A stretch of DNA of 64,000 bases from Macrophomina tecta. Taxonomy: Eukaryota > Ascomycota > Dothideomycetes > Botryosphaeriales > Botryosphaeriaceae. Positions 11,211 to 23,358 of the stretch are shown piece after piece. How positions within the stretch are numbered: the stretch's first letter is position 1; every line of letters begins with the position of its first letter. The stretch covers positions 2,294,001-2,358,000 of the forward strand of contig JAKSGN010000036.1 of the NCBI GenBank assembly GCA_024180945.1, in the 5' to 3' direction. The notes under the pieces were generated by a model. It worked only from the letters and a program-made list of their open reading frames with translations. It was not told the DNA's origin and did not search any database. A program made the translations under genes and the position numbers.

Positions 11211-13990
11211 TCTGTTCTATTTTCGTAAGTAGTCTGTCGCTGTGAGACTGTGGCTCTCCTTCAGCGAACTTGTCGGTCAAGCTGTGTAGGATGAGCAGAT
11301 CGAGAAAGTATCTGGACGTGAAAGTTCTGTTGAATAAAAGACGTAGTCACTCGACGGTGCTCTTCAAGACATTCAAAGACGTCAAACTGTGAATGAACAA
11401 TGCGCCTCTCACTGAACAACATCGTGAACTATGTTGGAATGGTGAACTTTTCTGGAGCCACAGAGCGGGACAATGCGGCTGAAGCAACTCATTCTCCAGC
11501 GAATGCAGTACATTGGTTGAGCCCCTCGGTGACGATCTGGAGTTTCTGGGACTTTGCGCTTCAAGACGTGCTTATGAGCATCCCAAACAGCCTGTCCAGA
11601 TATCAAAATACCTGACTCCAGAGGCTCGGTTAAGCAAATTTCAGTGCTTGCAGCGACGAATCTCAGGATTCAAACAAGAAGCGTCGGGGTTTCCAATTAC
11701 CTGTCATATCTCGGGCACGGGCTGTGAAGGGAATCGGCGATGCCTTGCAACGTGTTACTATCGTGGCTGTACGCAGATGATGCAAAATCTGTCCCCCAAA
11801 GATTGAACGCGGTCGGAGGGTGAGAAGAAAATACCTATCCTCGCATACCAATGCGAACGTGAACGACTTGGACTAAGCAGCGTCGGGCCCGGCTCTTTAT
11901 TCCTGTGCATTCGCCGAAGATACCGAAAACATCGAGTAGAAAGGCTCTTGGCACAAGCGGCCGTCCATTGTGCGGACCTTGTTCTCCTAAGACAGGCAGC
12001 GTCGGAAACAAAGACTATCTTCTCCATGCCTTTGGATCCGCGGTAGAGATCAAAATGTGCTCTGGTGGGTGAAGGAAGAGAAGCTGGCTGGCGCGACGAG
12101 CAAAACCAAAGCCTTCGGCGCGACTCTGAGGCGCCACACCGATCCCAGAGCCAGCGCGGTCTAGACTCGACAGTGTCTCTGCTTCGTGAAGATCTTTCAG
12201 ACACCAGCTCTCATTTGGACTTGGAGAACGAAGGAGATGTCGGTGCAGGATTAGCGCCTGCCAGGTTGGCGCAGTTTGCGCAGTCGGAGCTGAAATGCAT
12301 TCTGAGATAGCCGGACCCTCCGAGAGTCGTGTCCTCGCCAAAGAGTGGGTACGATGTGCGCGGCGAACATCTGGCAAGGGTTTAAGCACCGAGGCCAGAT
12401 CGTAGGGTACGGCGCGGCCTGGCGGCACGAGCGCCGATCATGGGCCGTCCGTCTGGGCAGTCCCGTAAGTTACCTGATTCAGACGGTCGGCACCCGATTC
12501 AGGTACCGTTGCGGCTGGCTGAAAGGCATTGACAGCTCGGACGGGCCTCGCTACAAGAAGGGATGCAGCACTGCGAGGACAGAAGCGGAAAGCGTTGTGT
12601 TGACGACGACGGCGGAAGTAGCCGCATGCTTCTTTTTCTGCGGCGGCGAAGGGCAGCGCAGGGGCGCCGTCCCGGCACGGCCGAAGAGCGCGATGCCGCC
12701 TGGGCCTTTGTCGGGCGCTGAGCATGGTCCTCGCAGGAGCCAGACCGCTGCAACCTTTCAACATGCAGCTAGATGAGACGATTGCGAGGGCCACGCTGGC
12801 GCGGTCGTGATACGAAGTGGCTTCCGAGGATTGAGTGTCCGTCAGTGGCAGAGACGCTGGCCGGCCGTGGTGCAAATCAACGTGGCAGCGCCCTCGGAGC
12901 GCTGGGTGCATCCTGATCGCTGGGTCGAGCAGCGCTGACAGTGATTAGCCTGGCGAGAAGGCGCTGGGATGGCTCTATTCATAGCCGCCGCAACGTTATC
13001 GGCATGGCGGCTCTGTGGGTGGCCGCAAGGCGTGGGCAAGGCCAAGCACACGCGCCGGCAAGCATGGTCGAGTGCCCGCCAGACCGGGGGCCGGCGGCGG
13101 GGGGCGAGAGCGCACGGCGAAGGGTGGTGTTGACGGAGAGTTGAGGTTGTGGAGCAAGTGCGATGCCCTCCGCCCGCTTGGCTGCTCTAGCGCCTGCCCG
13201 TTGCATGCACCCGAGCGGCGCTAATGCACTGCGCGGCGCATGTCCCAATTCGAGCCCTGACGAGCCTTTGCCCGCTCTGCCCTCGCGCCGCTCGCCAACG
13301 TCACTGCGCCGTTCATCGCCAACCGCGATCTGGCTGCTCCCCCCGTCCAGCTTCTCGCCCCCAGCTGCCTGTGGCCCGGACGCTTTCACGACCCAGGTGC
13401 GCATGGGACGGCGCCAGAGCTGCGGGCGGCACCGACGGGCGGGCTGTGGTGGAGGGATACCGCCCATGCAGCAACTCGGCCAACAGAGTTGCATCGATAG
13501 TCTCAATAATAGCACTGTGCCGCCACTAGTGTGTCTGGTGCGAGCGTGGTCTGCGGTAGGGTCTCGGTGCAAACCCACGCCTTGGCTGCCGCTGCCAGCA
13601 CCATTTCCACATCCGGCCGTCGTCGTGCGGGCCAATATCGACCGCTCCCTCCGCACATCCTCGAATACGGTGCCCGCCCGCGGCCGAGCTGGCTGCTGGT
13701 GTTGTCGCCTCTGGATGTGCCGGCTGTTGCGCGCCCGTCGGACCTGCTATCGTCGAGTCCAGCTCCCTGTCGGCGCCGCTCTGGGCCTTCGGACCATGGT
13801 TCCATCTTGCGAGCTTCTGGACGCCGCGCGCCCTCGTCGAGGAGCCTTATCTTGATCAGTCCCGCCCTGCGGCCGTGTTCCTTCTCATTAAATAACAAAC
13901 CCGTCCCTCGTTTCGACTCTTCCAGCTGCAGCGGCCTCTCCACTGCCGGCCTACAGCAAACAAACACCTTCGATTGCTTCCATCACTACC
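11211..13990. other. Intergenic region between J-domain gene and GH16 gene
   Basis: About 2.8 kb. Open frames of 100-230 codons are present, especially at 12,400-13,860, but they overlap one another on both strands, are Arg/Ala/Pro-rich and carry no motif, as expected by chance in GC-rich DNA. The final 150 bases before 13,991 are CT-rich leader sequence. Confidence 0.45.
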
Positions 13991-15423
13991 ATGTCTGGCA
14001 CGGCCACCACAACGGCCACTGCTACGCCCCGGCCCGGCACGCCGGAGAGCGACCGCATAGCTCCGGCCGCGTCCACTCCTCGCAATGGCCCGCCTTCCAA
14101 CCCATTCGCTACGCCTTACGGGTCGATGCCCGCCTCGACCACCGGCTCTTTTTACGACATCGGCAGCAGCGGCATTGCCACTCAGAGATACTTTCGCTCC
14201 AGGAGAATCAAGAAGGGCAGCGTCGAGCAGCCATGGAAGGAAAAGAAGGACCCCAAGGCAAAGTGGACGACCATCATCCCAATTATCGGCATCTTCCTGG
14301 GCCTGGGCGTGACCGGCGTGCTCATCTGGGACGGCATGCGCAATGTTGTCAACCATCAGTACTGCCCCGTCCTCGACGACAACTTTGCCAATGGCCTGAA
14401 CAATCAAGTCTGGACAAAGGAGGTTGAGGTTGGCGGATTCGGGTAAGCCATCTCTCCGGCAACGCGCGTGCGCTCGTGCTAACATGAGACAGCAACGGCC
14501 AGTTTGAAATGACGACCAACACGGACGAAAACGCCTTTGTCCAAGACGGTGTCCTCCACCTCAAGCCGACGCTTCAGGACCAGAAGCTCATTGACTCGAA
14601 CACCGTCATCAACCTGCTCGACGACGGAACGTGCACGGGCTCGAGCTGGGGCAGCTGTGTTACGTCGACAAACACGACCAACGGCACCATTGTCAACCCG
14701 GTCAAGTCGGCGCGCATCAATACCAAGGCGGGAGCGAACATCAAGTTCGGCCGCGTCGAGGTGGTGGCCCAGCTGCCCGAGGGCGACTGGCTGTGGCCCG
14801 CCATCTGGATGCTGCCCAAGAACTCGACGTACGGAGAGTGGCCGCGGTCCGGCGAGATCGACATCATGGAGTCCCGCGGCAACAACTACACCTACCCCAC
14901 CGGCGGCAACAACATCATCAGCAGCGCTCTGCACTTCGGGCCGGACACGGCGTCAGATGCGTGGTGGACCAGCAACGTCAAGCGCAAGGCCCTGCACACC
15001 ACCTACTCCAAGAAGTTCCACACGTTCGGCATGGAGTGGAGCGAAAAGTACATCTTCACCTACGTCGACACGCGCCTGATCCAGGTCATGTACAACAACT
15101 TCAACAAGCCCTTCTGGGACAAGGGCCACTTTCCGCTCTCCGACAGCAATGGCACCCGCCTGGTCGATCCCTGGAGCAAGACCGACAGCAACGCCACGCC
15201 CTTTGACGAAGACTTCTATCTCATCATCAACGTTGCCGTGGGCGGCACCAACGGTTGGTTCAAGGATGGAAAGGCCAGCAAGCCTTGGGTCGACTCCAGT
15301 GAGACGGCGAAGCGGGACTTCTGGAGCGCCAGAGACCAGTGGTACCCTACCTGGGAGAAGAAGGGCGAGCTGCTTGTCAAGAGCGTCAAGATGTGGCAGC
15401 AGAAGGGGTATAACGGCTGTTGA
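13991..15423 (+). CDS. GH16 family glucanase/glucan-modifying enzyme, type II membrane protein
   Basis: Two exons, 13991-14442 and 14493-15423, intron 50 nt with GCTAAC branch; 460 aa. A Ser/Thr/Pro-rich cytosolic N-terminus is followed by a basic stretch, one membrane helix (about residues 92-113) and an extracytoplasmic GH16 domain. The catalytic motif GEIDIME is intact: nucleophile Glu272, Asp274, acid/base Glu277. WPAIWMLP before it and the FHTFGMEWS segment after it are also typical. Several N-glycosylation sequons are present. It probably cleaves or remodels cell-wall beta-1,3(4)-glucan, held in the secretory or plasma membrane; the exact linkage specificity is not predictable. It reads as intact. 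Confidence 0.92.
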
Positions 15424-18400
15424 TGATTGTTTCTTCCTACGCGGAAATATTATTAGACGCGCGCGAATCCGGCGACAGCAATACATGCACGCGGTAAACA
15501 CGGGCGGCGGTTAATGAGCAGGTCTCTTGACAAGCTTCTTTGGCGTGGGAGGGGCTTTATTTTCTTTTTTTTTTTTTTTTTTCCAACGAGGGTTGTCTCC
15601 TATCCTTACGAGCTTCATGAAACGATAGACTGTACTTTACGTACAATAATGCGGAAACCGATACCATTTCTCTCACTTGAGGCAGCACATGCACGGGAGC
15701 CCGTGTTGCTGGTGATAGCGGCGAGGGGTGCAAAAAGGTCGGATTAAGCACTGCAGACTCAGCCAGCCATCGCACACGGTGGCTTCAGGTACCCGCAAGC
15801 GGCGACTTTCCAGTCGGGCAACAATCGGCACAGGCGACGGCGCCGAGCGTAACCGGCGGGTAAGAAAGCGCCAGCCAGTCGGCGGGCGGGCTGGGTGGTG
15901 CGCCCAGGCAAAATAGAAAGAAAAAGAGCGGCCAGAAGCCACAGCGTCGCAGCCAGCAGCGAGCGGACGGGCGCGCGGCACACGGCAGCGATGAGATAGG
16001 CCCAGAGGCCGGGTGGCGGCGTGGCGGCGCCCATTGTCAGCATCATGACAATAGTTCGATTTCTGCTCCCTTCATGCGCTTCGTTCCCTCAGTTTCAATC
16101 TCCCTTTCTTCCTGCCATGTTTGGCGGGTGATTTGCGGTGTCAGCAAGAAGGGAGTTGGCCCTACGGGAATTAAATGTGGGTATCTGCAGCGATTTGCGA
16201 GCGTCTCTCTCTCTTTTTTTTTTTTATCCCCGCAACGCTTTTTGCTCCCGACACATGCAGCGTGGAGGTGAAACCTTATCGACCCTCCACGCGCCTGGTC
16301 GACCAGGAACACGAGCACGCGGCGGGGAAAAAGGCAAGGGAGGGGGTTAAAAATGGGGGCCGGCTCGACAGGTGGAATCACTGGCATCTGATCGCTGTCG
16401 CGTCGTATCTGATGGCCTGGTGACGGAATCCTGCGCACTTCCCCCCCTGCACGCCGCAATCTGTAGCAAACGACACTGGCTCGTCCCGCCTGCTGCCTGG
16501 CGACGGAGCCTCTCTCCTGCGGCAGACAATTTGCTCGCTCCCTGCTGAGGGTCTCGATGCAATCCTGCTGCAACTCTCTTATACGAGGGAGGCCAGCAGG
16601 GGGCGTGGGATCCTATCTTTATCCCACCCTGCAGCAGCGGGTCGTGTTCGCCTGCACGAATTTGTTGCCGCATTCCGTGCTGGCACCGGGCAGACGCTCC
16701 GCCGCGCGAATCCTCGACGAAATACACCAGAGGAGGAAAAAGCCGGATAAGGTTCGAGGGAGATTCATGGGCTGCCGCATTTGGAAAGGGACCGGAGAAA
16801 AGAAATGGGAGGCTAGGCGAGCCTGCTGCCATGGTCCAGCGAACCGTCAAGAAGTGGCTCGAGAAAACAATGCTCTGGCGGCAGCTCTCCTCCACCCAGT
16901 CCCGCGCCGTCGACGGCTCGGCCGTGAGAAGACACGACAGGGAAAAAAACACAGCAGCGCCGCACCGGTGCTGCCGCCGCTTCGGGCCTGGTGCCGATGA
17001 TTCTGCAGCTCTTGACCCGCCCGCTTCGGGCTAAGCTCCCTCCCTGGCCTTTCGTTGGGAGTATCCGCCCTTGTTCCCAGACACCGTCCGTTGACCGCTT
17101 GCGTCCTGCTACTGCCCTCATCGCGGCCCCAAGGCTGTTGCCGCCGCCACGTCGAGCCATTGAATCGTCAGACCTTGTTGCCCACAGCGACCAATCTGCT
17201 GCGCCTGGCGCCTTAAGGACCGTGCACTATCTAGCAAACATGGTACCATGTCGCTGCTAGAATTGCCTATCTCTCAGCCACACAGGGATATCCTCAGCCC
17301 TCACATCGATGCTTTGCAGTCCCCACGACGATGTTAATTGACTAGTTGCGGCATCGCGCGCTTTCGTCCAGCGCGGATTCTGAGATGATTTTCTCGTCCG
17401 GGAAGAGAATACGATGCCTTTGTTGAGATTCCCGTTGCGCGCTCTCGCTGTGCCGTTGTCCATCAAATAACAGGCGCTGCATACACCTGTCCACCGCGTC
17501 TTGTCACGAGGCTTTCCGCCGCTTGGCCGACAGCAGTCGCCCGTCCCGTACGTCTCCTGCACATAGACCCAGGACCGTGGTAAGGTAAACATTACCGCTG
17601 CACGCAGTTCCGATGTGCTGTAGCTACACAGATGCTGGTTAGCATCACGTGAATTCATGACCGCACTTGCGCTCCCCTTGGCCAGGATTCTGACAGCTTT
17701 TCGTCCTGACATCTGAATTGGATTCGGGACGGACCGCCGGGTATGAGGTCGGCGCCAAAATTTAGGGAACAAGTACGGGGCACACGTCTTCATCCACGTG
17801 ACTGCTTTACTCTCCGCAAAAGCGACGTGGTGGTGCAACCGTGAACACTGGCTGGCACTCAAAAATTCCTCCAGCTTCTTTTTGACGAAATCGCGCCGGC
17901 CAAGCGTGCATCAAAGGGAAAGCCGTGAAAGACATGACATGTTTCCGTTGACGCTGAATCGCCCAATCATCGAAGCGCCGCCACACCGGAAGTGTACGGG
18001 CCGAGAAGATGATGTGCAGAGCGAAGACTATCGGCTTGAGCCGCATGCATGGGCCAGCGTGCTCATGTTATAGCGATGGACAAATAATTACCGTCGTTTC
18101 CCCGCCAGCGCAATTAGGGAAATTTCTCAAGCACCCAGCTGCTCTTCGTGCTGCGCGCTCTCATTGGCGGGACTTTCGCGGCTTATGCGGAACAAGCCTT
18201 CGTTTCACTGTGTTTGGCTACTGGTTTCCGCTGAATTGTCTGATGCAAATCCAAACCACCAGCGCTTGTATCGTGGGATCGTGTCTCGGCCGCTACTCCG
18301 ATGATGTGAGCGAGCAAGTATAAGGAATGATTCATACAGGTCGAATCTACGGCTTGTTCAATAGAACTCGGGGATCAGGCATCCCCTCACGCCTTGCCTG

Positions 18401-18834
18401 ATTTCCGGAATGGTGTCGGTGTCAGTGCACGCTGGTTGCGATGTCGGACAGTCATTGGCCAGCACCATGCTCGGAGTGCTCTTTCTCAGCCCTTCCCCGC
18501 TCATATCGGAGTAGGCCGCGACAGGTGACTAACGCGCTGTAGAACAATCTGCGCACACTTCACTCTATGGCCTGAGTCGAGTAGCGAGCTCCCTTTGGGA
18601 AACAATCGGCAATCACCCTTAATCAATCCGCGACTTGAAACACAGAAACCACCAGATCTCTCCGTATTTCGAATCCCTGGACGTGGCTCCGCTCTCTATA
18701 ACAGTAGTTGCGGCTCGCTGCAATTGCTACCAACCGCCTACTCGCATCTTCGGTCACTCCTTCGATTCCAGCACCCACCCTCTTCATTCGTTTGAACATA
18801 CAGTCGAGACAGGCTCTCAACAAAGCTTTCCAAC
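15424..18834. other. Intergenic region, no gene supported
   Basis: About 3.4 kb. T runs at 15,569-15,582 and 16,214-16,225. The longest frame (minus, 17,257-17,862) has no homology I recognise, no signal peptide and no supporting splice structure. The right end (18,680-18,834) looks like a promoter: TATAA at about 18,697 and a CT/CA-rich leader before the ATG at 18,835. Confidence 0.45.
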
Positions 18835-19874
18835 ATGCGTTCCTCTTCCGTCTCGGCTGCTGCCGCTCTTTCCCTCGCTCTGAGAGCATCTGCCCAGTCG
18901 TCCGACGAATCATGGATTAACAACTACAAGTTCGGCAACATGTTCTACAGCGGCCCCACCAGCGGCGGCGCCTACATCACCAAGGCCACCTACAGCATGA
19001 CCCCGCCCGCTATTCCGTGCGGCTATGCGACCAACGCCAACCCGCAGGAAGAGCTTGCTCTTTGGATCGGTGCCCAGGAGGACCCCACCGGCAAGGACGT
19101 CTTGAAACTTTCTTTTGTTCAGCCGCTGCTGAACTGGGCTCCCGACCAGCAGATGACGTAGGTGCAACCAAAAGCTACCCCTCCTGCATGCACTCGTGAG
19201 ACTCATGAAACGGACAGTGGTTGCGACTCGACCGCGGATAACTGGTGTATCACCGCCAGCACGTACCACCCCTGTAAGGCCGCACCATCTCCCGGAAAAT
19301 GAAAAGTCTCGTACTGACGACGTAATCGCCAGCTGGCCAAGTGAATGCGGGATACAAGCCCGTCGCGCCCAACACCGCCCTCGACTTCGAGATCGCCGTC
19401 GACGAGGCCAGCACCAATATCACCCAGAAGGTGTGGAAGGGCGGCGAGTTGATCTCGTCCCAGTCGGACAGTACGTGATGATTCTTGATGCAAGTGCCTG
19501 CCGGAGCTTGTTGCTGACCGATCATCTCGCAGACCCCGGCCTCAAGCTCGCCGTCTTCTACTCTGGAAACGAGTGCTACGGCGCCGATTGCGGAACTCTC
19601 AATGGCTACAGTACGTTTTTTTTTTTTTTCCCTGATCGCGGTATTTTTCCCCTTTGGTGCTAAATAGCAGCTAATCCTTACTGCAGGCTGGAGCAACATC
19701 ACCGTCACCCTGAACAAGGCTGACAAGAACTTCGGCAACACTTTGAGCCTGACTGGCGCCACGTCCGATGGCTTCACCACTTCTGATGGTGGCGTAACTT
19801 GGCATGCCGAGGAGATCAAAATCAACGAGGACTACTTCTACCAGGACGGCTCGAAGAAAGAGTGCTCTTCGTAA
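18835..19874 (+). CDS. Small secreted protein of unknown function
   Basis: Five exons: 18835-19157, 19218-19273, 19333-19470, 19533-19610, 19687-19874. All introns are GT-AG and phases agree, giving 260 aa. A signal peptide is visible (hydrophobic stretch, cleavage likely after ASA at residues 19-21). The mature protein is rich in Asn, Ser, Thr and Gly, with predicted beta strands, two to three likely disulfide pairs and N-glycosylation sequons. The spacing of Trp-rich strands loosely recalls concanavalin-like folds such as the G1 (eqolisin) peptidases, but I see no catalytic signature and do not assign that family. High intron density for its size and intact frames argue that it is a working extracellular protein. 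Confidence 0.85.
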
Positions 19875-21530
19875 GCGGAAGTAGGCACATAGGACTCGTT
19901 ATGGCAGGTCTGTGGCGTCAAAGCCAAATTAAATCCATTTATAAATTTTATACCATCCATACGACATCAGAGAATCCAAATCTAGATCCAGTCGAAAAGT
20001 GTATGTACATCCAAAAGCTCAAAATTAAGCCGGAACATTGCTTTGGCACCGAAATCCAGATTGCGAAGATGTGTCCGCTCAGACTTATTAGTCGATATTT
20101 CCTTTGAAGAGTGCATAAGACATACCCAAGCAGTGACTACTGCAGCAGATATCCCTCGCTAAGGGCGGACATTCGGCTGATGCATTGTTAGCTACAACCA
20201 CAGCATGCGCCAGACGGGACTGCTCACTTTTAGGAGCCAGTCCAACCCCATTTCCGTTCTGGCAGGACACGCATCCCCCTCCTGCGTCTAGATCAGTCGC
20301 GTGCCAGGTAGCACGGAGAAGCCATCTCACGAACCAGAGCATCTGTTGGACCAGCAATCCCACCCGCTGTTGCAGCGTGCCACTGTTGCGTCTACAAGCG
20401 ATCGGATCGACCCCGCGTGCTGCACCCATAGAGTCCATACCGCCGTCGGCGCTTCCTCTGCCGCACTTTCCGGTTCCTGTACGCGGTCGTTAGCAGAAGC
20501 CCCTTGTCGGGTCCCACGTCAGGCTTGCTCACTTGCGACGCACACCCCAGACAGGCACTGGCTCGGCAGGCTACACTCAACTGCCCAAGGTTAGCATTCA
20601 GCTTTCGGAAGTCTCTTGCAGAAGCGCTCACTTCCTGCTCCGCTCCGCGCCAGAACAGCGCCGGTAGCGGATGCGATAAAGATCAGGTTTGTGAATTGTA
20701 TCTTCAATGGCTGTACGGTGCGGCGGAAGAAGAAGAAGAAGAAGAAGAAGAAGGGAATGCAAGGTGGATTGCGCCCAGCCATTAATACAGAATGCACAAG
20801 GGGGCCGGGCAGCGAGTGCGGGTCCTGTGCAATACCCCGTCTCGAAACCCCATCGTATCAGACGGACTATCAAGTGCCCCCAACTTAGCAACTCTACATG
20901 GGTAGGGCATTTTCACTGGTAGACGAGAAAATCACCACAGGCCTTGGATTCGGGAGAAGGTAGATGCACTGGCGGATAATTCGTGCTACACTTGGGAAAG
21001 ACTACCCGGGGCAGCTTTAAGAGCATCACTACCTATTTCTGGATCACTCAAGCATATCTGAGCTCGCGTTTCCGGTTATCACCACCCTCATTAAGCCCGG
21101 AATAACGGAGGTTCGGGTCAAGCTTGACGGTACCGAATTCCCGCTTCCTAATTAAGAGAAATATCAAAGTTTGACGCGCGGACATACCGGGGCACTATTC
21201 AGCCGCTCGACATGCTGAACAGCGTTGGCGATACGAAATACAGGCCCCAGTCATTGATCTGGCCGGTTCAGCCTGAAGCGGGATGATTAATCAAAGTGGC
21301 TGCCGGGTGCATGAAACCACCATGCCAAAGGATGACGCTCGTAGCTTTTTGCCCCATCTCGGCACTGCGTGCAGCGCGCGAGGGTTCCCCAAATCCTTGA
21401 AAGAATATCAGAGGCTTACTCCCGCGATGACCTGCTTTCATCCAGTACGTAGAAAACACAAGGATGCACACCGGGAGAACCGTTGGAAATGAAGATCAGT
21501 AATCAATTTGGACAACGGGCACAGTGCCGC
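19875..21530. other. Intergenic region downstream of GPCR gene
   Basis: About 1.7 kb between convergent genes. No credible coding region. It contains a GAA triplet repeat at about 20,726-20,754. Nothing else was recognised. Confidence 0.45.
20726..20754. repeat. GAA microsatellite (about nine units)
   Basis: A perfect trinucleotide run in intergenic DNA; reads as TTC on the other strand. Likely polymorphic, no function implied. Confidence 0.9.
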
Positions 21531-23358
21531 TCAAGCCATCCCCCTCATGGACGGCGGTCGACTGGACGACGGCGTCCCCTCCAGGGTCGTGGCGTCCGAC
21601 GCGGCATCGTCAAATGCCACCCGCCTCAACCTAAAAGTGCCCCGTCCCCGAAGCGCGTCCCACGCATCCCGAGCGATTGACTTGCACGCCCCCCAGCTCA
21701 TGACGACGTAGATGATGCAGTCGCATAAGCCTTGGCTGGGGTTAAACGCGGCCTGGAGGGTGTTGAGGACGGTGCTGGGCTTGTTGTCGTTGACAAGCAG
21801 GTAGACGCGATTCGCACTCGCGGGCGCCTGCGATTGATCAGCTGTGTGCGCCATCATAGATTTGTGTTTTGGGATGTGGCGTCACTCTCTGAGCGGTCGT
21901 GTATATTCACGAAGCAATAGCTGCGTCCGGCGAGGAGAAGCACCTTACCCAGACAAGTATCAAAGAAACAAACATCAGGATGGACATTTTGCAGTATGCC
22001 ATTGCTGCTTCACGGGAATGTGCTGCCCGTGGGTCCCGTGATTTGTTTGTCTTTTTCAGTGTCCAAGGAAGCCGCAAGCATGCCGAAAATGGAGAGCCAG
22101 AATTGGGATCCGTAAGTGTGCTCTGCGAGCCTCCTTGGTGTTGCCCTTGGAGATTGGTTTTGCTTTGTAGATCGTGAGATTTTCCATGTCTGTCTGCCAC
22201 TTCAAGCCCACCAAGAGCCATCGAGTCTGCAGAAGAGCGGACAGGAGAAGGGTGGGAAATGTCGTTGGCTGGACATGGCATGCGACCTGGCACGTCATCC
22301 TGGCTCACTTCGAGTTCCTTCTCGTGGCTTCGAGCATTCCTATTTGCGGAAATCTCTTCCTGAGAGTTTTTACCGTTGTGGACTTGAGCGGCAAAGTCGG
22401 CAGCTGAGGAACTTGGCGATACCGGTTCCCGCAGGGTCGATGTTACCTGTACTTCGGTGACACACAGGATCGGTTGGCCCGTGGGCTGGAATGGGTTGCC
22501 CACTTGCAGAACAGTGACTGGGGTATCTAGGGCATAGTTCCCGTGCTTGAGCTCCAGATTTTGGCGTAGTATTTTGGCTCCAGTTGCTACGTAGATAACC
22601 GTGATTACGACACAACCGACCCTTTACGTAGTCAGCCTTGCCTCCTAGAACTGGTGTGGTCGAGGGGAAGGATGCTTCCTACCACGTGATCCCATAGCCG
22701 AAGGTGAAGCGTATCCACTGGTAGTCTTGAGTTACCCAGCACCAGAGCTTCCGCAAGTCAGCAGGCTGCCACGAGCAAGAGCGCGGTGGGGTACGGACAT
22801 TGGCAGGGCCATATATGCCCGATTGCGAAGGCGCCACATCAAGGATGAGAAACACAAGAGAGTGCAGGACGGTAAAGCCATAGGTCACTCCGAGATAGAG
22901 TGGTTCCAGGCGGCGGAGCTCTGACGGCGCCCACTTGCTGATTGATGGGTCAGAACGATGTTATAAAAGGCTCTAAAGCGGCGCCTCAGCGGAGCCCGTA
23001 CCGGAAGAATATGAGATATACATTGATCGCCATTGCCATGGTGAAGAGCATGGCCGATGTGGAGAACCTGAGCTTGCTGGTCAGTGCCCTTGTTCGGCGC
23101 CACGCGCAAGGCAACGCACGTTTGGATAGAGAAGGCCTGCACCCGGCATAAAGCCATGCTTCTGCCGGGCGCGGGGATTCCGGCCGTTCCGATGCAGTAG
23201 AAGATATAGAGCACTATATTCCCGGCAGATGCATAGAAGATCAGCCGATTCATGGGCCGGCGCAGCGTCGGAAAGAGCAGAAAAGTGACGACGATGAACG
23301 CCGCCCCCACAATGGAAATGCCCGACGAGGCACGCGAGACCACCTCGTAGGCCGTCAT
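21531..23358 (-). CDS. cAMP-receptor-like seven-helix GPCR (Dicty_CAR type)
   Basis: Six exons reconstructed by conserved protein order and GT-AG sites: 23358-23120, 23067-23002, 22937-22799, 22747-22683, 22621-21949, 21827-21531; phases agree and give 492 aa. Helices are in order: TM1 IVGAAFIVVTFLLF, TM2 following RPMNRLIFYAS, TM3 after the CRVQAF cysteine, TM4, TM5 after LWCWV, then a long cytosolic loop in exon 5, TM6 MSILMFVSLILVW, and TM7 after ANRVYLLVN. These are the hallmarks of fungal cAMP-receptor-like/Git3-related GPCRs that signal through heterotrimeric G proteins; the ligand is unknown. The start is the first in-frame ATG; upstream only TTG is available. The intron at 22748-22798 begins GTCCGT, a weak donor. 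Splice junctions need transcript support but the protein reads through without a defect. Confidence 0.9.

Noticed and set aside
13163..13855. 230-codon plus-strand frame upstream of the GH16 gene
   Set aside because: Arg/Ala/Pro-rich low-complexity translation with equally long frames on the other strand.
17257..17862. 201-codon minus-strand frame with several Cys
   Set aside because: No signal peptide, motif or splice support; chance length in this composition.
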